Of a stretch of 64,000 nt of DNA, positions 25,758-34,673 are shown in pieces (position 1 is the stretch's first letter; each line of letters starts with the position of its first letter). Made by a program: the position numbers and the translations under genes. The stretch spans positions 496,001-560,000 of the forward strand of contig CAWAEG010000001.1 in the NCBI GenBank assembly GCA_963780895.1, in the 5' to 3' direction. The stretch comes from DASQFI01 sp963780895. Lineage in GTDB: Bacteria > Acidobacteriota > Vicinamibacteria > Vicinamibacterales > SCN-69-37. Below the pieces are notes generated by a model. The model had not been told where the DNA came from, made no database searches, and was given only the letters and a program-made list of their open reading frames with translations.

Positions 25758-27044
25758 CTAGCCGGGACCGATCCGGTCGCGGCCGTCCATATACGGCCGC
25801 AAGGCCTGCGGCATCACGATCGATCCATCTGACTGCTGGTTGTTCTCGAGGATGGCAATCAGCGTCCGGCCGACCGCAAGCCCGGATCCGTTCAGCGTAT
25901 GCGCGTACTGCGCCTTCCCCGTCCCGTCGGGACGATAGCGAATCTGCGCGCGCCGCGCCTGGAACGCCTCGGTGTTGCTGCAGGACGAGATCTCGCGGTA
26001 CGCGTCCTGGCTCGGCAGCCAGACTTCGATGTCGTACGTCTTCGCGGCCGCGAAACCCAGATCGCCCGTGCACAGCGCCACACGCCGGTGCGGCAGTTCG
26101 AGCCGTTCGAGCACCCGCTCGGCGTCCCGCGTGAGCCCCTCGAGCTCGTCGTACGACTGCTCCGGCGTCGTGAACTTCACCAGCTCGACCTTGTCGAACT
26201 GATGTTGCCGGATGAGTCCCCGCACGTCGGCGCCATGGGAACCCGCTTCGCTCCGGAAACAGGGCGTGTACGCCGTGTACTTCAGCGGCAGCTGCCGGCC
26301 GTCGAGGATCTCCTCGCGGTGCAGGTTCGTGAGCGGCACTTCGGCGGTCGGGATCAAATACAGATCCCACTCCCCCGCGATCCGGAAGAGATCCTCCTCG
26401 AACTTCGGCAGGTTGCCCGTGCCCGTCAGCGCCGCCGCGTTCACAAGGAACGGCGGCTCCACTTCCTGATACCCGTGCTCGCGCGTGTGCAGATCGAGCA
26501 TGAACTGGATCAACGCCCGCGCGAGCCGCGCGCCCGCGCCGAGCAGTACCGAAAACCGCGCGCCCGACATGCGCGTCGCGCGCTCGAAGTCGAGAATGCC
26601 GAGCGCCTGGCCGATTTCCCAGTGCGGCTTCGGCGCGAAGCTGAATCGCGGCGGGCTTCCCCACTTGTTGATCTCGGCGTTCTCGGCCGACGTCTTCCCG
26701 ACCGGCACGCTTGCATGCGGCAGGTTCGGCAGCCGGAGCAGCAACGCTTCGCGGCGGGCTTCCACAGTCGCAAGCTCGGCTTCGAGCTCCTTGATCCGCG
26801 CGCCGCGCGCCTTGTTCGCCGCGAAAATCGCGCTCGGATCGTGTCCTTCCCGCTTGGCGCGCGCGACCGCTTCGCTCGCCTCGTTCTGCTCGCGCTTGAG
26901 GTGTTCGACCGCTGGAATGAGACGCCGCCGCTCAGCCTCGACTTTCGCAACCTCGGCCAATTCCTGGGACAGATCGACCCCGCGCGTGTTCAGGCGAGAT
27001 TCGACTTCGGTCAGACGATCTTTCACGAGCACCGGATCGAGCAT
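25758..27044 (-). CDS. serS: Seryl-tRNA synthetase
   Basis: 428 residues, the usual length. Residues 1-110 form the long coiled-coil arm that binds the long variable arm of tRNA-Ser (EVAKVEAERRRLIPAVEHLK). The class II catalytic core follows with motif 2 (TPCFRSEAGSHGADVRGLIR) and motif 3 (GSGLAVGRTLIAILENNQQ). It charges tRNA-Ser and, in selenoprotein-making bacteria, tRNA-Sec, which is relevant because selD in this window appears to contain selenocysteine. ATG 27044 gives the expected MLDPVLVKDR start. Confidence 0.97.
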   Translation of the reverse strand: MLDPVLVKDRLTEVESRLNTRGVDLSQELAEVAKVEAERRRLIPAVEHLKREQNEASEAVARAKREGHDPSAIFAANKARGARIKELEAELATVEARREALLLRLPNLPHASVPVGKTSAENAEINKWGSPPRFSFAPKPHWEIGQALGILDFERATRMSGARFSVLLGAGARLARALIQFMLDLHTREHGYQEVEPPFLVNAAALTGTGNLPKFEEDLFRIAGEWDLYLIPTAEVPLTNLHREEILDGRQLPLKYTAYTPCFRSEAGSHGADVRGLIRQHQFDKVELVKFTTPEQSYDELEGLTRDAERVLERLELPHRRVALCTGDLGFAAAKTYDIEVWLPSQDAYREISSCSNTEAFQARRAQIRYRPDGTGKAQYAHTLNGSGLAVGRTLIAILENNQQSDGSIVMPQALRPYMDGRDRIGPG

Positions 27045-27113
27045 GAGGTGATCCTAGACTAGACGACCTCGGGTTTCTTTTTGTTGGGGTCTTCGTGGAG
27101 TACGATCTCGGCA

Positions 27114-27983
27114 GTGAAAACCCTCGTGCGCAAAGCCGTCTTCCCCGCCGCCGGCCTCGGCACGCGCTTCCTGCCGGCCACCAAGGCCCAGCCGAAAGAG
27201 ATGCTTCCGCTCGTCGACAAGCCGATCATCCAGTACGGCGTCGAAGAAGCGGTGGCGTCCGGCCTGGACGACATCATCCTCGTCACCGGCCGCGGCAAGA
27301 ACGCCATCGAGGATCACTTCGACGTCGCCGTCGAGCTCGAGACGTTCCTCGAAGCCCGGGGCAAGCGCGATCTGCTCGAAGAAATCCGCCAGATCTCGAA
27401 CATGATCAACGTCGCCTATGTCCGGCAGGGCGAGCCGCTGGGCCTGGGCCACGCCGTGCTCGTCACGCGGCACCTCGTCGGCAACGAGCCGTTCGCCGTG
27501 ATTCTGGCCGACGATGTGATCGATGCGACGCCGCCGGCGTTGGCGCAGATGATCGAGGTCTTCGACGAAGTCGGCGGGCCGGTAATCCTCGTCGAGCGCA
27601 TTCCGAAGGATCAGATTTCGGGCTACGGGGTCATCGCCGCAGAACCCGTGCGGCCGGGCGTTTACCGGATTCTCGATCTGGTGGAAAAGCCGGCGCCCGA
27701 AAAGGCGCCGTCCGACCTCGCGATCATCGGCCGGTACCTGCTCACCCCGGACATCTTCGACGCGCTCGAGCAGACCGCGAACGACCACGCCGGCGAAATC
27801 CAGCTCACGAACGGCCTCAAGCGGCTGCTCGCCACCCGGCCGCTCTACGCGTGCGAGATCACCGGCACCAGACACGACACCGGCAACAAGCTCGGCTTCC
27901 TCAAGGCCGTCGTCTATTTCGCCCTGCGAAGGCCGGACCTGGCCGCCCCGTTCCGTGACTATCTCAAGACTTTGAACCCGTAG
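27114..27983 (+). CDS. galU: UTP-glucose-1-phosphate uridylyltransferase
   Basis: 289 residues from GTG 27114, which gives the family start VKTLVRKAVFPAAGLGTRFL. The nucleotide-binding motif GLGTRFLPATKAQPKEMLP and later VEKPAPEKAPSDLAIIGRYL are typical of GalU. The enzyme makes UDP-glucose for surface glycans and trehalose or glycogen metabolism. The 3-prime end overlaps the end of the convergent fmdB-like gene by 20 bp, so there is no terminator between them. Confidence 0.95.
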   Translation: MKTLVRKAVFPAAGLGTRFLPATKAQPKEMLPLVDKPIIQYGVEEAVASGLDDIILVTGRGKNAIEDHFDVAVELETFLEARGKRDLLEEIRQISNMINVAYVRQGEPLGLGHAVLVTRHLVGNEPFAVILADDVIDATPPALAQMIEVFDEVGGPVILVERIPKDQISGYGVIAAEPVRPGVYRILDLVEKPAPEKAPSDLAIIGRYLLTPDIFDALEQTANDHAGEIQLTNGLKRLLATRPLYACEITGTRHDTGNKLGFLKAVVYFALRRPDLAAPFRDYLKTLNP

Positions 27984-28317
27984 CTTTCTCGGCGGCCGGC
28001 TTCGGGCTGTCCTTAGCCGGCTCTTTGGCGGCAGGTTCCGACGTGCTGGCCTTTGAGCTGCTGGTCTCAGCCGTCCCTGAGGCCGAACCGGTGCCGGTCT
28101 CGCTGCCCGACGATCCGGTCGAGTCGGACTTCTCCGCTTTCTTCGCGTAATCAGTGACATACCAGCCCGATCCCTTGAACTGGATGGCGGGCGACGAGAT
28201 TAGCTTCCGGACGACGCCTCCGCATTTCGGGCACTCTCCAACCGGAGGATCGGAGAACTTCTGGATGCGCTCGAAACGATTTCCGCAGGCTTCACACTCA
28301 TATTCGTACAGCGGCAT
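27964..28317 (-). CDS. FmdB-type zinc-ribbon protein
   Basis: 117 residues. Residues 1-45 are the CxxC zinc ribbon (YEYECEACGNRFERIQKF, GECPKCGG) of the FmdB/CxxC_CXXC_SSSS family. From about residue 68 the protein is a low-complexity Ser/Thr/Ala/Glu tail. The role is unsettled; the family was named from a formamidase-linked regulator. It starts 2 bp from one arm of a 24-bp inverted repeat. Confidence 0.85.
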   Translation of the reverse strand: MPLYEYECEACGNRFERIQKFSDPPVGECPKCGGVVRKLISSPAIQFKGSGWYVTDYAKKAEKSDSTGSSGSETGTGSASGTAETSSSKASTSEPAAKEPAKDSPKPAAEKATGSKS

Positions 28318-28319
28318 AA

Positions 28320-28442
28320 GGACGGATTAGTTTTCCACAGAACGCGGGTTGACGGGGGCAGGGAGCCTTCGTTCGGGTAACGGCCGGCCTGGTCGCACCC
28401 CTGTCACTCGACCCCGTTGTTCTGTGGAAAACTAACCCGTCC
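28320..28442. repeat. 123-bp element with 24-bp terminal inverted repeats
   Basis: Arms at 28320-28343 and 28419-28442 match as inverted copies at 23 of 24 positions (core TAGTTTTCCACAGAAC). They enclose 75 bp and fill the whole gap between the divergent fmdB-like and rsmI genes. The size and ends suggest a MITE-like element; a two-sided operator is also possible. Confidence 0.6.
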
Positions 28443-28444
28443 CC

Positions 28445-29288
28445 ATGCTCTATGTCGTCGCCACCCCCATCGGGAATCTGGAGGACTTGACGCTCAGGGC
28501 GTTGCGGACGCTCCAGGAAGTGGACCTGATTGCGGCAGAGGACACGCGCCGGACCGCCAAACTATTGACCCACTACAAGATCCGCCGGCCGGTCATCAGC
28601 CTGCGAGAGCATAACGAGGTGAGGGAAACGCCCCGGCTTCTTGCGCGCCTGGAGCGGGGGGAGTCCATCGCTCTGGTCTCGGACGCCGGTACACCGGGTA
28701 TTTCCGATCCGGGCGCCAGGCTGGTCAGATCCGCTCGCGAACGGAACATCCCAGTGACGCCGATTCCTGGGCCCAGCGCCGTTGCAGCTGCCATCTCCGC
28801 ATCGGGATTCCCGGGACGACGAGTTCGTCTTTCTCGGCTTTCCGCCGCGGGGCGGAGAGGCGAGGAGGGAATGGTTTGCAAAGCTCCAGGAAGAGAATCG
28901 GACGACGGTTTTCTTCGAATCGCCTCATCGGATCCGGCAGACCCTGACCGAAACCCAGACTATATTGGGTGAAAGACCAATTGGCGTGGCCAGAGAGCTC
29001 ACGAAGCTGCATGAACAATGGGTCGAATCACCAATTAAGACGCCTGAACTCAAGGACGCCGGTGAATTCACCGTTCTCGTCTCCCCCTCCGCCAGCGTTG
29101 AGGATCCGACGCGGGCCGTCGATGCAGGTGCAGTGATCGAATTATTTGGTCGATTGACAAATATGGCTGGGGTTGAGGACTCGATGGCGCTGGAATTCGT
29201 TGCGACAGCCTTTTCCGTCCGAGTCTCGTCCGTCCGGAAAATAATTAAGAAACACAAAATTTCTGTTAAACGACATGTTCAGAGGTGA
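28445..29288 (+). CDS. rsmI: 16S rRNA 2-prime-O-methyltransferase RsmI (one frameshift)
   Basis: About 280 residues if one G is removed at 28813-28815. The first frame carries LYVVATPIGNLEDLTLRALR, EDTRRTAKLL and DAGTPGISDPGARLV; the second continues DDEFVFLGFPPRGGEARR, ESPHRI and ARELTKLHEQW. RsmI methylates C1402 of 16S rRNA with SAM. The C-terminus ends in a short helix (RKIIKKHKISVKRHVQR) of low G+C. The extra base is in a GGG run, so an assembly error is the simplest reading. Confidence 0.88.
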
Positions 29289-29353
29289 CCTTGACCTCGA
29301 TCGGTTGCTTTTGCTAACGTCGCGGCTCCTTTTACCTTCAAAAACGGAGGCCT

Positions 29354-30040
29354 TTGACGACCAAGCGCCCCCGGCCGGGCCGTGGGCCGACCAATCGGAA
29401 GCCGCGCGCGCCAGAGCGCAGGCACAGTCCCAGATCGGTCCGTGCGCGTGCGACGGCCGATCGTCCGACTGGTCCGCCCGCACCTCTACCGCCGCCGCCT
29501 GGACCGCCGGCCGAAGCAGTGGCGACGTTCGAAGGCGCGATGCAGGCGCTCCAGCGGCATTCCTATCAGGACGCCGCCCGAGGGTTCCGGAATCTGATTG
29601 AGCGGTATCCAACCGAACGAGCGTTGCTTGAGAGGTCGCGCGTCTACCTCGAGCTCTGCGATCGCGAGATACAGCGTCAACCCACGGTCCCGAGCACTCT
29701 CGAGGAACACCTGACCGCGGCGACCGCAGCGCTGAACAACGGAGAGGATGAGGAGGCCGAACGGCTGGCTCAGGTCGTCCTGGCTGAAGATTCCGAGCAT
29801 GACCTTGCCCTGTACTTGCTGGCGGTCATCGAAGCCCGGCGTGGATCCGCGGAAACCGCGCTCTCGTACCTCGAAAAAGCGGTCGAAATCTCACCGGAGG
29901 CCGGCGCCCAGGCCAGATTCGACGGCGACTTCGAGTCCTTGCGGGACACCGAAACATTCAGGCGTTTGACCGAACCGCCATCCAACTCCACAACTCCTTC
30001 GCAATACCGTCGAGCAAGGCGAGGCCGGGGCGAGAGATAA
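29354..30040 (+). CDS. TPR-repeat protein
   Basis: 228 residues, start TTG 29354 preceded by CGGAGG at a good distance. The first 50 residues are basic and Pro-rich (TTKRPRPGRGPTNRKPR, APLPPPPGPP). About 55-195 hold TPR-like helix pairs (AMQALQRHSYQDAARGFRNL, LNNGEDEEAERLAQVVLAED, AETALSYLEKAVEISPEAG). TPRs are protein-binding scaffolds; no partner is evident. It sits between rsmI and glmU on the same strand, 14 bp before glmU. Confidence 0.8.
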   Translation: MTTKRPRPGRGPTNRKPRAPERRHSPRSVRARATADRPTGPPAPLPPPPGPPAEAVATFEGAMQALQRHSYQDAARGFRNLIERYPTERALLERSRVYLELCDREIQRQPTVPSTLEEHLTAATAALNNGEDEEAERLAQVVLAEDSEHDLALYLLAVIEARRGSAETALSYLEKAVEISPEAGAQARFDGDFESLRDTETFRRLTEPPSNSTTPSQYRRARRGRGER

Positions 30041-30054
30041 TTCGGGATCGGGCA

Positions 30055-31467
30055 ATGCCCTTATTCGTCGTCATTCTCGCGGCCGGTAAAGGGACCCGTA
30101 TGAAGTCGGGCCGGGCCAAGGTGCTCCACAACCTGGCCGGACGTCCGATGATCCAGCACGTGCTCCGGACGGTTGATGCGCTCAAGGCCACCAAGACGGT
30201 TCTCGTCATTGGCCATGGGGCAGACGAGGTGAAGGCGGCGCTCGGCGGACGGCCCGATCTCGAGTTCGTCGTCCAGTCGCCGCAGCTCGGCACGGGCCAC
30301 GCGCTGCTTCAGGCTGAACCGTTGCTGGCGGGGAAGTCGGGCGCCGTTCTGCTGCTCTATGCCGATGTCCCGCTCCTCGAGGCCGGAACGCTGACGCGGC
30401 TCCTCGAGACACACGCGGGGGCGCGAGCAGTCGCGACCATCCTCACGACCGTCGTCGAGGAACCGGATGGCTATGGCCGCATCGTCCGCGATGAGGCCGG
30501 CCAGGTGCAGCGCATCGTCGAGGAGCGCGACGCCTCCGGGGAAGAGCGGGACCTCAGGGAAATCAACAGCGGCATTTACGCCTTTTCGCTCGCGCCGCTC
30601 TTCGAGTCGCTGCACCAGTTGGCGACAGACAACGCGCAGGGCGAGTACTACCTGACCGATCTCATTGCGCTGTACCGCCAGCGGAACCTTGCGGTGGCCA
30701 CGCTCTGCCTCGACCGCGCCGACGAACTGCGCGGTGTGAACACGCGCGTGGATCTGGCCGACATCACCACGATCATGCGGGCCCGCAAGAATCGCGCGGT
30801 GATGCTGGCAGGCGCGACGCTCGACGATCCGTCAACCACCGCAATCGACGACGATGTCACGATTGGCGCGGATACCATCGTCGGCCGCGGCGTGGCGCTC
30901 GAAGGCCGCACCACCATCGGCGAGGGATGCCGCATCCACGCCAATGTGCGCCTGACGAACGCGACAATTGGCGATCGCGTGACCATCCTCGACCATTCGG
31001 TGATCGTCGATTCGTCGGTGGCGGACGGCGCGGCGGTCGGTCCGTTCGCGCACGTGCGGCCTGGGTCGGACATCCAGCAGGATGCGCGGGTCGGCAACTT
31101 CGTCGAGCTCAAGAAGACACGTCTCGGCCGCGGCTCGAAGGCCAATCACCTGGCCTATCTCGGTGACGCGACCATCGGCGAGAAGGTCAACGTCGGCGCA
31201 GGGACGATCACCTGCAACTACGACGGCGAGACGAAACATCCCACCGTGATCGAAGACGGCGTGTTCATCGGGAGCGACTCGCAGCTCATCGCGCCCGTGA
31301 CGATCGGCAAGGGCGCGTATGTCGCCGCCGGATCGTCGATTACCGACGACGTGCCGGCGGACGCACTCGGCATCGCGCGCGCCCGTCAGGAGAACAAGCC
31401 TGGCTGGGTGGCGGCGCGTAAGGCGCGCCGGCCGGCGCCGAAGCACGCCCCGAAAGAGACTCGCTGA
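30055..31467 (+). CDS. glmU: Bifunctional UDP-GlcNAc pyrophosphorylase / GlcN-1-P acetyltransferase
   Basis: 470 residues. The N-terminal uridyltransferase has LAAGKGTRMKSGRAKVLHNL, QLGTGHALLQ and the metal-binding YADVPLL. From about residue 255, hexapeptide repeats form the left-handed beta-helix acetyltransferase (IGADTIVGRGVALEGRTTIG, GAGTITCNYDGETKH). It makes UDP-GlcNAc for peptidoglycan. glmS follows after 2 bp, so the two consecutive steps of the pathway are co-transcribed. Confidence 0.97.
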   Translation: MPLFVVILAAGKGTRMKSGRAKVLHNLAGRPMIQHVLRTVDALKATKTVLVIGHGADEVKAALGGRPDLEFVVQSPQLGTGHALLQAEPLLAGKSGAVLLLYADVPLLEAGTLTRLLETHAGARAVATILTTVVEEPDGYGRIVRDEAGQVQRIVEERDASGEERDLREINSGIYAFSLAPLFESLHQLATDNAQGEYYLTDLIALYRQRNLAVATLCLDRADELRGVNTRVDLADITTIMRARKNRAVMLAGATLDDPSTTAIDDDVTIGADTIVGRGVALEGRTTIGEGCRIHANVRLTNATIGDRVTILDHSVIVDSSVADGAAVGPFAHVRPGSDIQQDARVGNFVELKKTRLGRGSKANHLAYLGDATIGEKVNVGAGTITCNYDGETKHPTVIEDGVFIGSDSQLIAPVTIGKGAYVAAGSSITDDVPADALGIARARQENKPGWVAARKARRPAPKHAPKETR

Positions 31468-31469
31468 AC

Positions 31470-33318
31470 ATGTGCGGCATCGTCGGTTACGTCGGTCCCA
31501 AACCAGTGCTGCCCGTGTTGATGGATGGGCTGCGTCGCCTCGCATATCGCGGGTACGACTCGGCGGGCATCGCGCTCGTCCGCGACGGCCAGCTGCAGAT
31601 TCGGCGCAGCGCCGGCAAGCTCGCCAATCTCGAGGAGGTGCTCGAGCGTGATCCCATCCAGGGCGAATTCGGCATCGGACACACGCGCTGGGCAACGCAC
31701 GGCCGTCCCACGGAAGAGAATGCGCATCCGCACCGCGACTGCAAGAACCGCGTCGTCGTCGTGCACAACGGGATCATCGAGAACTACCTGGAGCTCAAGC
31801 GCGAGCTGAAGGCGGCCGGGCACACGTTCGTCACCGAGACCGACACGGAAGTCGTCGCCCACCTCGTCGAGAAGGAGAGCCGCGGCGACGGCCTGCCGGC
31901 CGCGGTGCGTCGCGCGCTCGCGCACATCAAAGGGCTGTTCGCCCTCGTCCTGATTTCGGCGGACGATCCCGGAACGATCGTCGCCGTCCGCAACGGCCCG
32001 CCGGTCGTCGTCGGCCTCGGCGACGGCGAGTTCTTCGTGGCCTCCGATATTCCCGCGATCCTCGCACACACACGCAAGATCGTGTTCCTCGACGATCGGG
32101 AGATCGCGGTCGTCAAGCGCGACGGCGTCGTATTCACCGATTTCAACGACCGGAAGATCGACAAGGCCCCGCAGCACATCAGCTGGGATCCCGTCATGGC
32201 GGAGAAGGCGGGTTATCCGCACTTCATGCTCAAAGAGATCCACGAGCAGCCGTGGGCCGTGCGCGAGACCGGTACTCGGCCGCACGTCGGTCGAGTCAGG
32301 GAGGGTGTTTCTCGAAGAAATGCAGATCGATCCGGATACGTTCCGGGCCATCGATCGCGTCGTCATCCTGGCCTGCGGCACCTCGTGGCACGCGGGTCTG
32401 GTGGGGAAGTTCCTGATCGAGGAGCTGGCCAGGATTCCGGTGGAGGTCGATTACAGCTCGGAGTTCCGGTACCGCGAGCCGATCGTGAACGACCGCACGC
32501 TCGCCATCGTCATCACCCAGTCGGGCGAAACGGCGGATACGCTCGGCGCGCTGCGCGAAGCCAAATCGCGCGGCGCCCGCAGCATCGCGATCTGCAACGT
32601 CGTCGGCAGCATGGCGACGCGTGAGGCGGACGGCACCGTCTACACACACGCCGGGCCGGAAATCGGCGTGGCGTCCACGAAGGCGTTCACCTCCCAGCTC
32701 GTCGCGCTGCACCTGCTCGCGATCGCGATCGGCCAGGCGCGCGGCGCGCTCTCGCCCGACGCCGCGCGACCGCTGCTGCACGAGCTCGATCAGCTGCCGC
32801 TGCGGATTGAGGAAGCGCTGAAGTTGAACGACCGCATCAAGGAACTGGCGGCCTCGCTGCGCCATCACCGCGACTTCCTCTACCTGGGCCGCGGAATCAA
32901 CTATCCGATTGCGCTCGAAGGCGCGCTGAAACTGAAAGAGATTTCGTACATCCACGCCGAAGGCTATCCGGCGGGCGAGATGAAGCACGGCCCGATCGCG
33001 CTCATCGACGACGACCTGCCGGTGGTCGCGCTCGCGGCCGACGACGTGGTGTTCGAGAAGGCCATCAGCAACATCCAGGAAGCCAAGTCACGCGGCGGAC
33101 ACGTGATCGTCGTCACCAACGCCGGCAAGCGGCGGGCGTTCGACGAGATCCTGGACCCGGCGAAAGACGTCATCCTCGAGGTGCCGGACGCGCACCCGCT
33201 GATGCTGCCGGTGCTGATGGTGATTCCGCTGCAGCTCCTCGCGTATCACGTGGCGGTCAAGCGGGGATGCGACGTCGATCAGCCGAGGAATCTGGCGAAG
33301 AGCGTGACGGTGGAATGA
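31470..33318 (+). CDS. glmS: Glutamine-fructose-6-phosphate aminotransferase (one frameshift)
   Basis: About 615 residues if one G is removed at 32271-32272. The N-terminal glutaminase starts MCGIVGYVG with catalytic Cys2 and has HTRWATHGRP. The frame is lost after KEIHEQPWAVRET, and removing one base restores VLGRTSVESGRVFLEEMQ, the expected link. The two SIS domains follow (CGTSWHAGLVGKF, SQSGETADTL-like, LKEISYIHAEGYPAGEMKHG) and end in the typical AKSVTVE. GlmS makes glucosamine-6-phosphate and is normally essential, so a sequence error is more likely than a null gene. Confidence 0.93.
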
Positions 33319-33321
33319 GAT

Positions 33322-33372
33322 GACCTCCGAGGTCATTTTCGACTGCAACTCGCGAAAATGACCTCGGAGGTC
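33322..33372. terminator. Bidirectional terminator-like hairpin between glmS and leuA
   Basis: A perfect 20-bp inverted repeat (33322-33341 and 33353-33372) with an 11-nt loop lies between the convergent ends of glmS and leuA. Each arm contains the palindrome GACCTCCGAGGTC followed by ATTTTCG. The same palindrome recurs after selD at 60607-60673. Confidence 0.65.
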
Positions 33373-33378
33373 TTGTCT

Positions 33379-34593
33379 TCACACCCCGAACCCGTACCCC
33401 GCCTCGTGCAGCACCGCCTCGCGACCTCGCTGAGCCCGCGGCGTGCCTGATACGTCCGCGGCGATATCCAGCAGATCCTCGTCGGTGATGTGTTTGGTCC
33501 GGTCCGCCTGCGCGACCATGCGGCGGTAGACCTGGTCGAGCTCGTGACGCGAGAGCGTCAGGCCCAGCTGTTCGCAGCGTTTCTGCACCGCGTGGCGGCC
33601 TGAGTGCTTGCCGAGCACCAGCGTCGTCTGCGGGACGCCGACGTCTTCGGGCCGCATGATCTCGTACGTCCGCCGGTCCTTGAGCATCCCGTCCTGGTGG
33701 ATGCCGGCTTCGTGCGCGAAGGCGTTGCGGCCGACGACGGCCTTGTTGGCCTGGACCAGCTCGCCGGTGAGCTCGCTGAGGAGCTGGCTCGCGGCGTACA
33801 GCTCGCGGGTGTTGATCGAGGTCTCGACAGGCACGCGGTCCGGACGCACGCGGCTGATCATCACGATCTCTTCGAGCGACGCGTTGCCCGCGCGTTCGCC
33901 AATCCCGTTGATGGTGCACTCCACCTGCCGCACGCCCGCGCCGATCGCGGCGATCGTGTTCGCAACGGCGAGTCCCAGGTCGTCGTGGCAGTGCGCGCTG
34001 AAGATGGCGCGATCCGCATTCGGGACCCGCCCGATCACGGTCCGGAAGAACTCGCCGATTTCGTCCGGCGTCGAGTAGCCGACCGTGTCAGGGAGATTGA
34101 TCGTGCCCGCGCCGGCGTCGATGACCGCCTCGATGAGGCGGCACAGGAAATCGAGATCGCTTCGCGTCGCATCCTCCGCGGAGAACTCGACGTCGTCGGT
34201 GTACGACCGCGCGCGGGCCACGGCGTCGACCGCGGCCGCGAAACAGGTTTCGCGGCTCATGCGGAGCTTGCGCGACAGGTGCAGGTCGGACGTCGCGATG
34301 AACGTGTGGATCCGGCCGCGGCGGGCCGGCGCGATAGCCCAGGCCGCGCGGTCGATGTCCCCCGCGGCGCAGCGGGCAAGGGCGGCCACGACCGGGCGCT
34401 CGAGCGCCTGCGCGACCCGCCGGACCGCCTCCGCGTCGGACTCCGACGCGATGGGGAAGCCGGCCTCGACGATGTCCACCCCCAGCGCCTCGAGCAGGCG
34501 GGCCATCTGGACTTTCTCGTCGACCCTGAGGGAGAACCCGGGCGCCTGTTCGCCGTCCCGGAGGGTGGTGTCGAACACGATCAGTCGATCCAT
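33379..34593 (-). CDS. leuA: 2-isopropylmalate synthase, short form
   Basis: 404 residues from ATG 34593. FDTTLRDGEQAPGFSL is the first family signature; LPDTVGYSTPDE, HCHDDLGLAVANT and NGIGERAGNASLEEIV form the TIM-barrel active site with the metal-binding His pair. It condenses acetyl-CoA with 2-oxoisovalerate in leucine synthesis. The C-terminal LeuA dimer domain of about 130 residues that gives leucine feedback in E. coli is missing, so control may be mainly transcriptional. Homocitrate or citramalate synthase activity cannot be excluded, but leuC and leuD nearby support leuA. Confidence 0.85.
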   Translation of the reverse strand: MDRLIVFDTTLRDGEQAPGFSLRVDEKVQMARLLEALGVDIVEAGFPIASESDAEAVRRVAQALERPVVAALARCAAGDIDRAAWAIAPARRGRIHTFIATSDLHLSRKLRMSRETCFAAAVDAVARARSYTDDVEFSAEDATRSDLDFLCRLIEAVIDAGAGTINLPDTVGYSTPDEIGEFFRTVIGRVPNADRAIFSAHCHDDLGLAVANTIAAIGAGVRQVECTINGIGERAGNASLEEIVMISRVRPDRVPVETSINTRELYAASQLLSELTGELVQANKAVVGRNAFAHEAGIHQDGMLKDRRTYEIMRPEDVGVPQTTLVLGKHSGRHAVQKRCEQLGLTLSRHELDQVYRRMVAQADRTKHITDEDLLDIAADVSGTPRAQRGREAVLHEAGYGFGV

Positions 34594-34631
34594 AGGGGTG
34601 TCAGTCTCCGTCGCAGCCCGCCCAAAAGTCA

Positions 34632-34666
34632 AAGTTATGAAACTTAGGTTAGTAGTGTAATAACTT
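34632..34666. promoter_or_regulatory. Inverted repeat in leuA-lysR divergent region
   Basis: AAGTTAT (34632-34638) and ATAACTT (34660-34666) form a dyad in an A+T-rich island, 39 bp from the leuA start and 7 bp from the lysR start. A dyad in the shared promoter is the normal binding site of a divergently encoded LysR regulator. Confidence 0.5.
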
Positions 34667-34673
34667 ATCGGTC

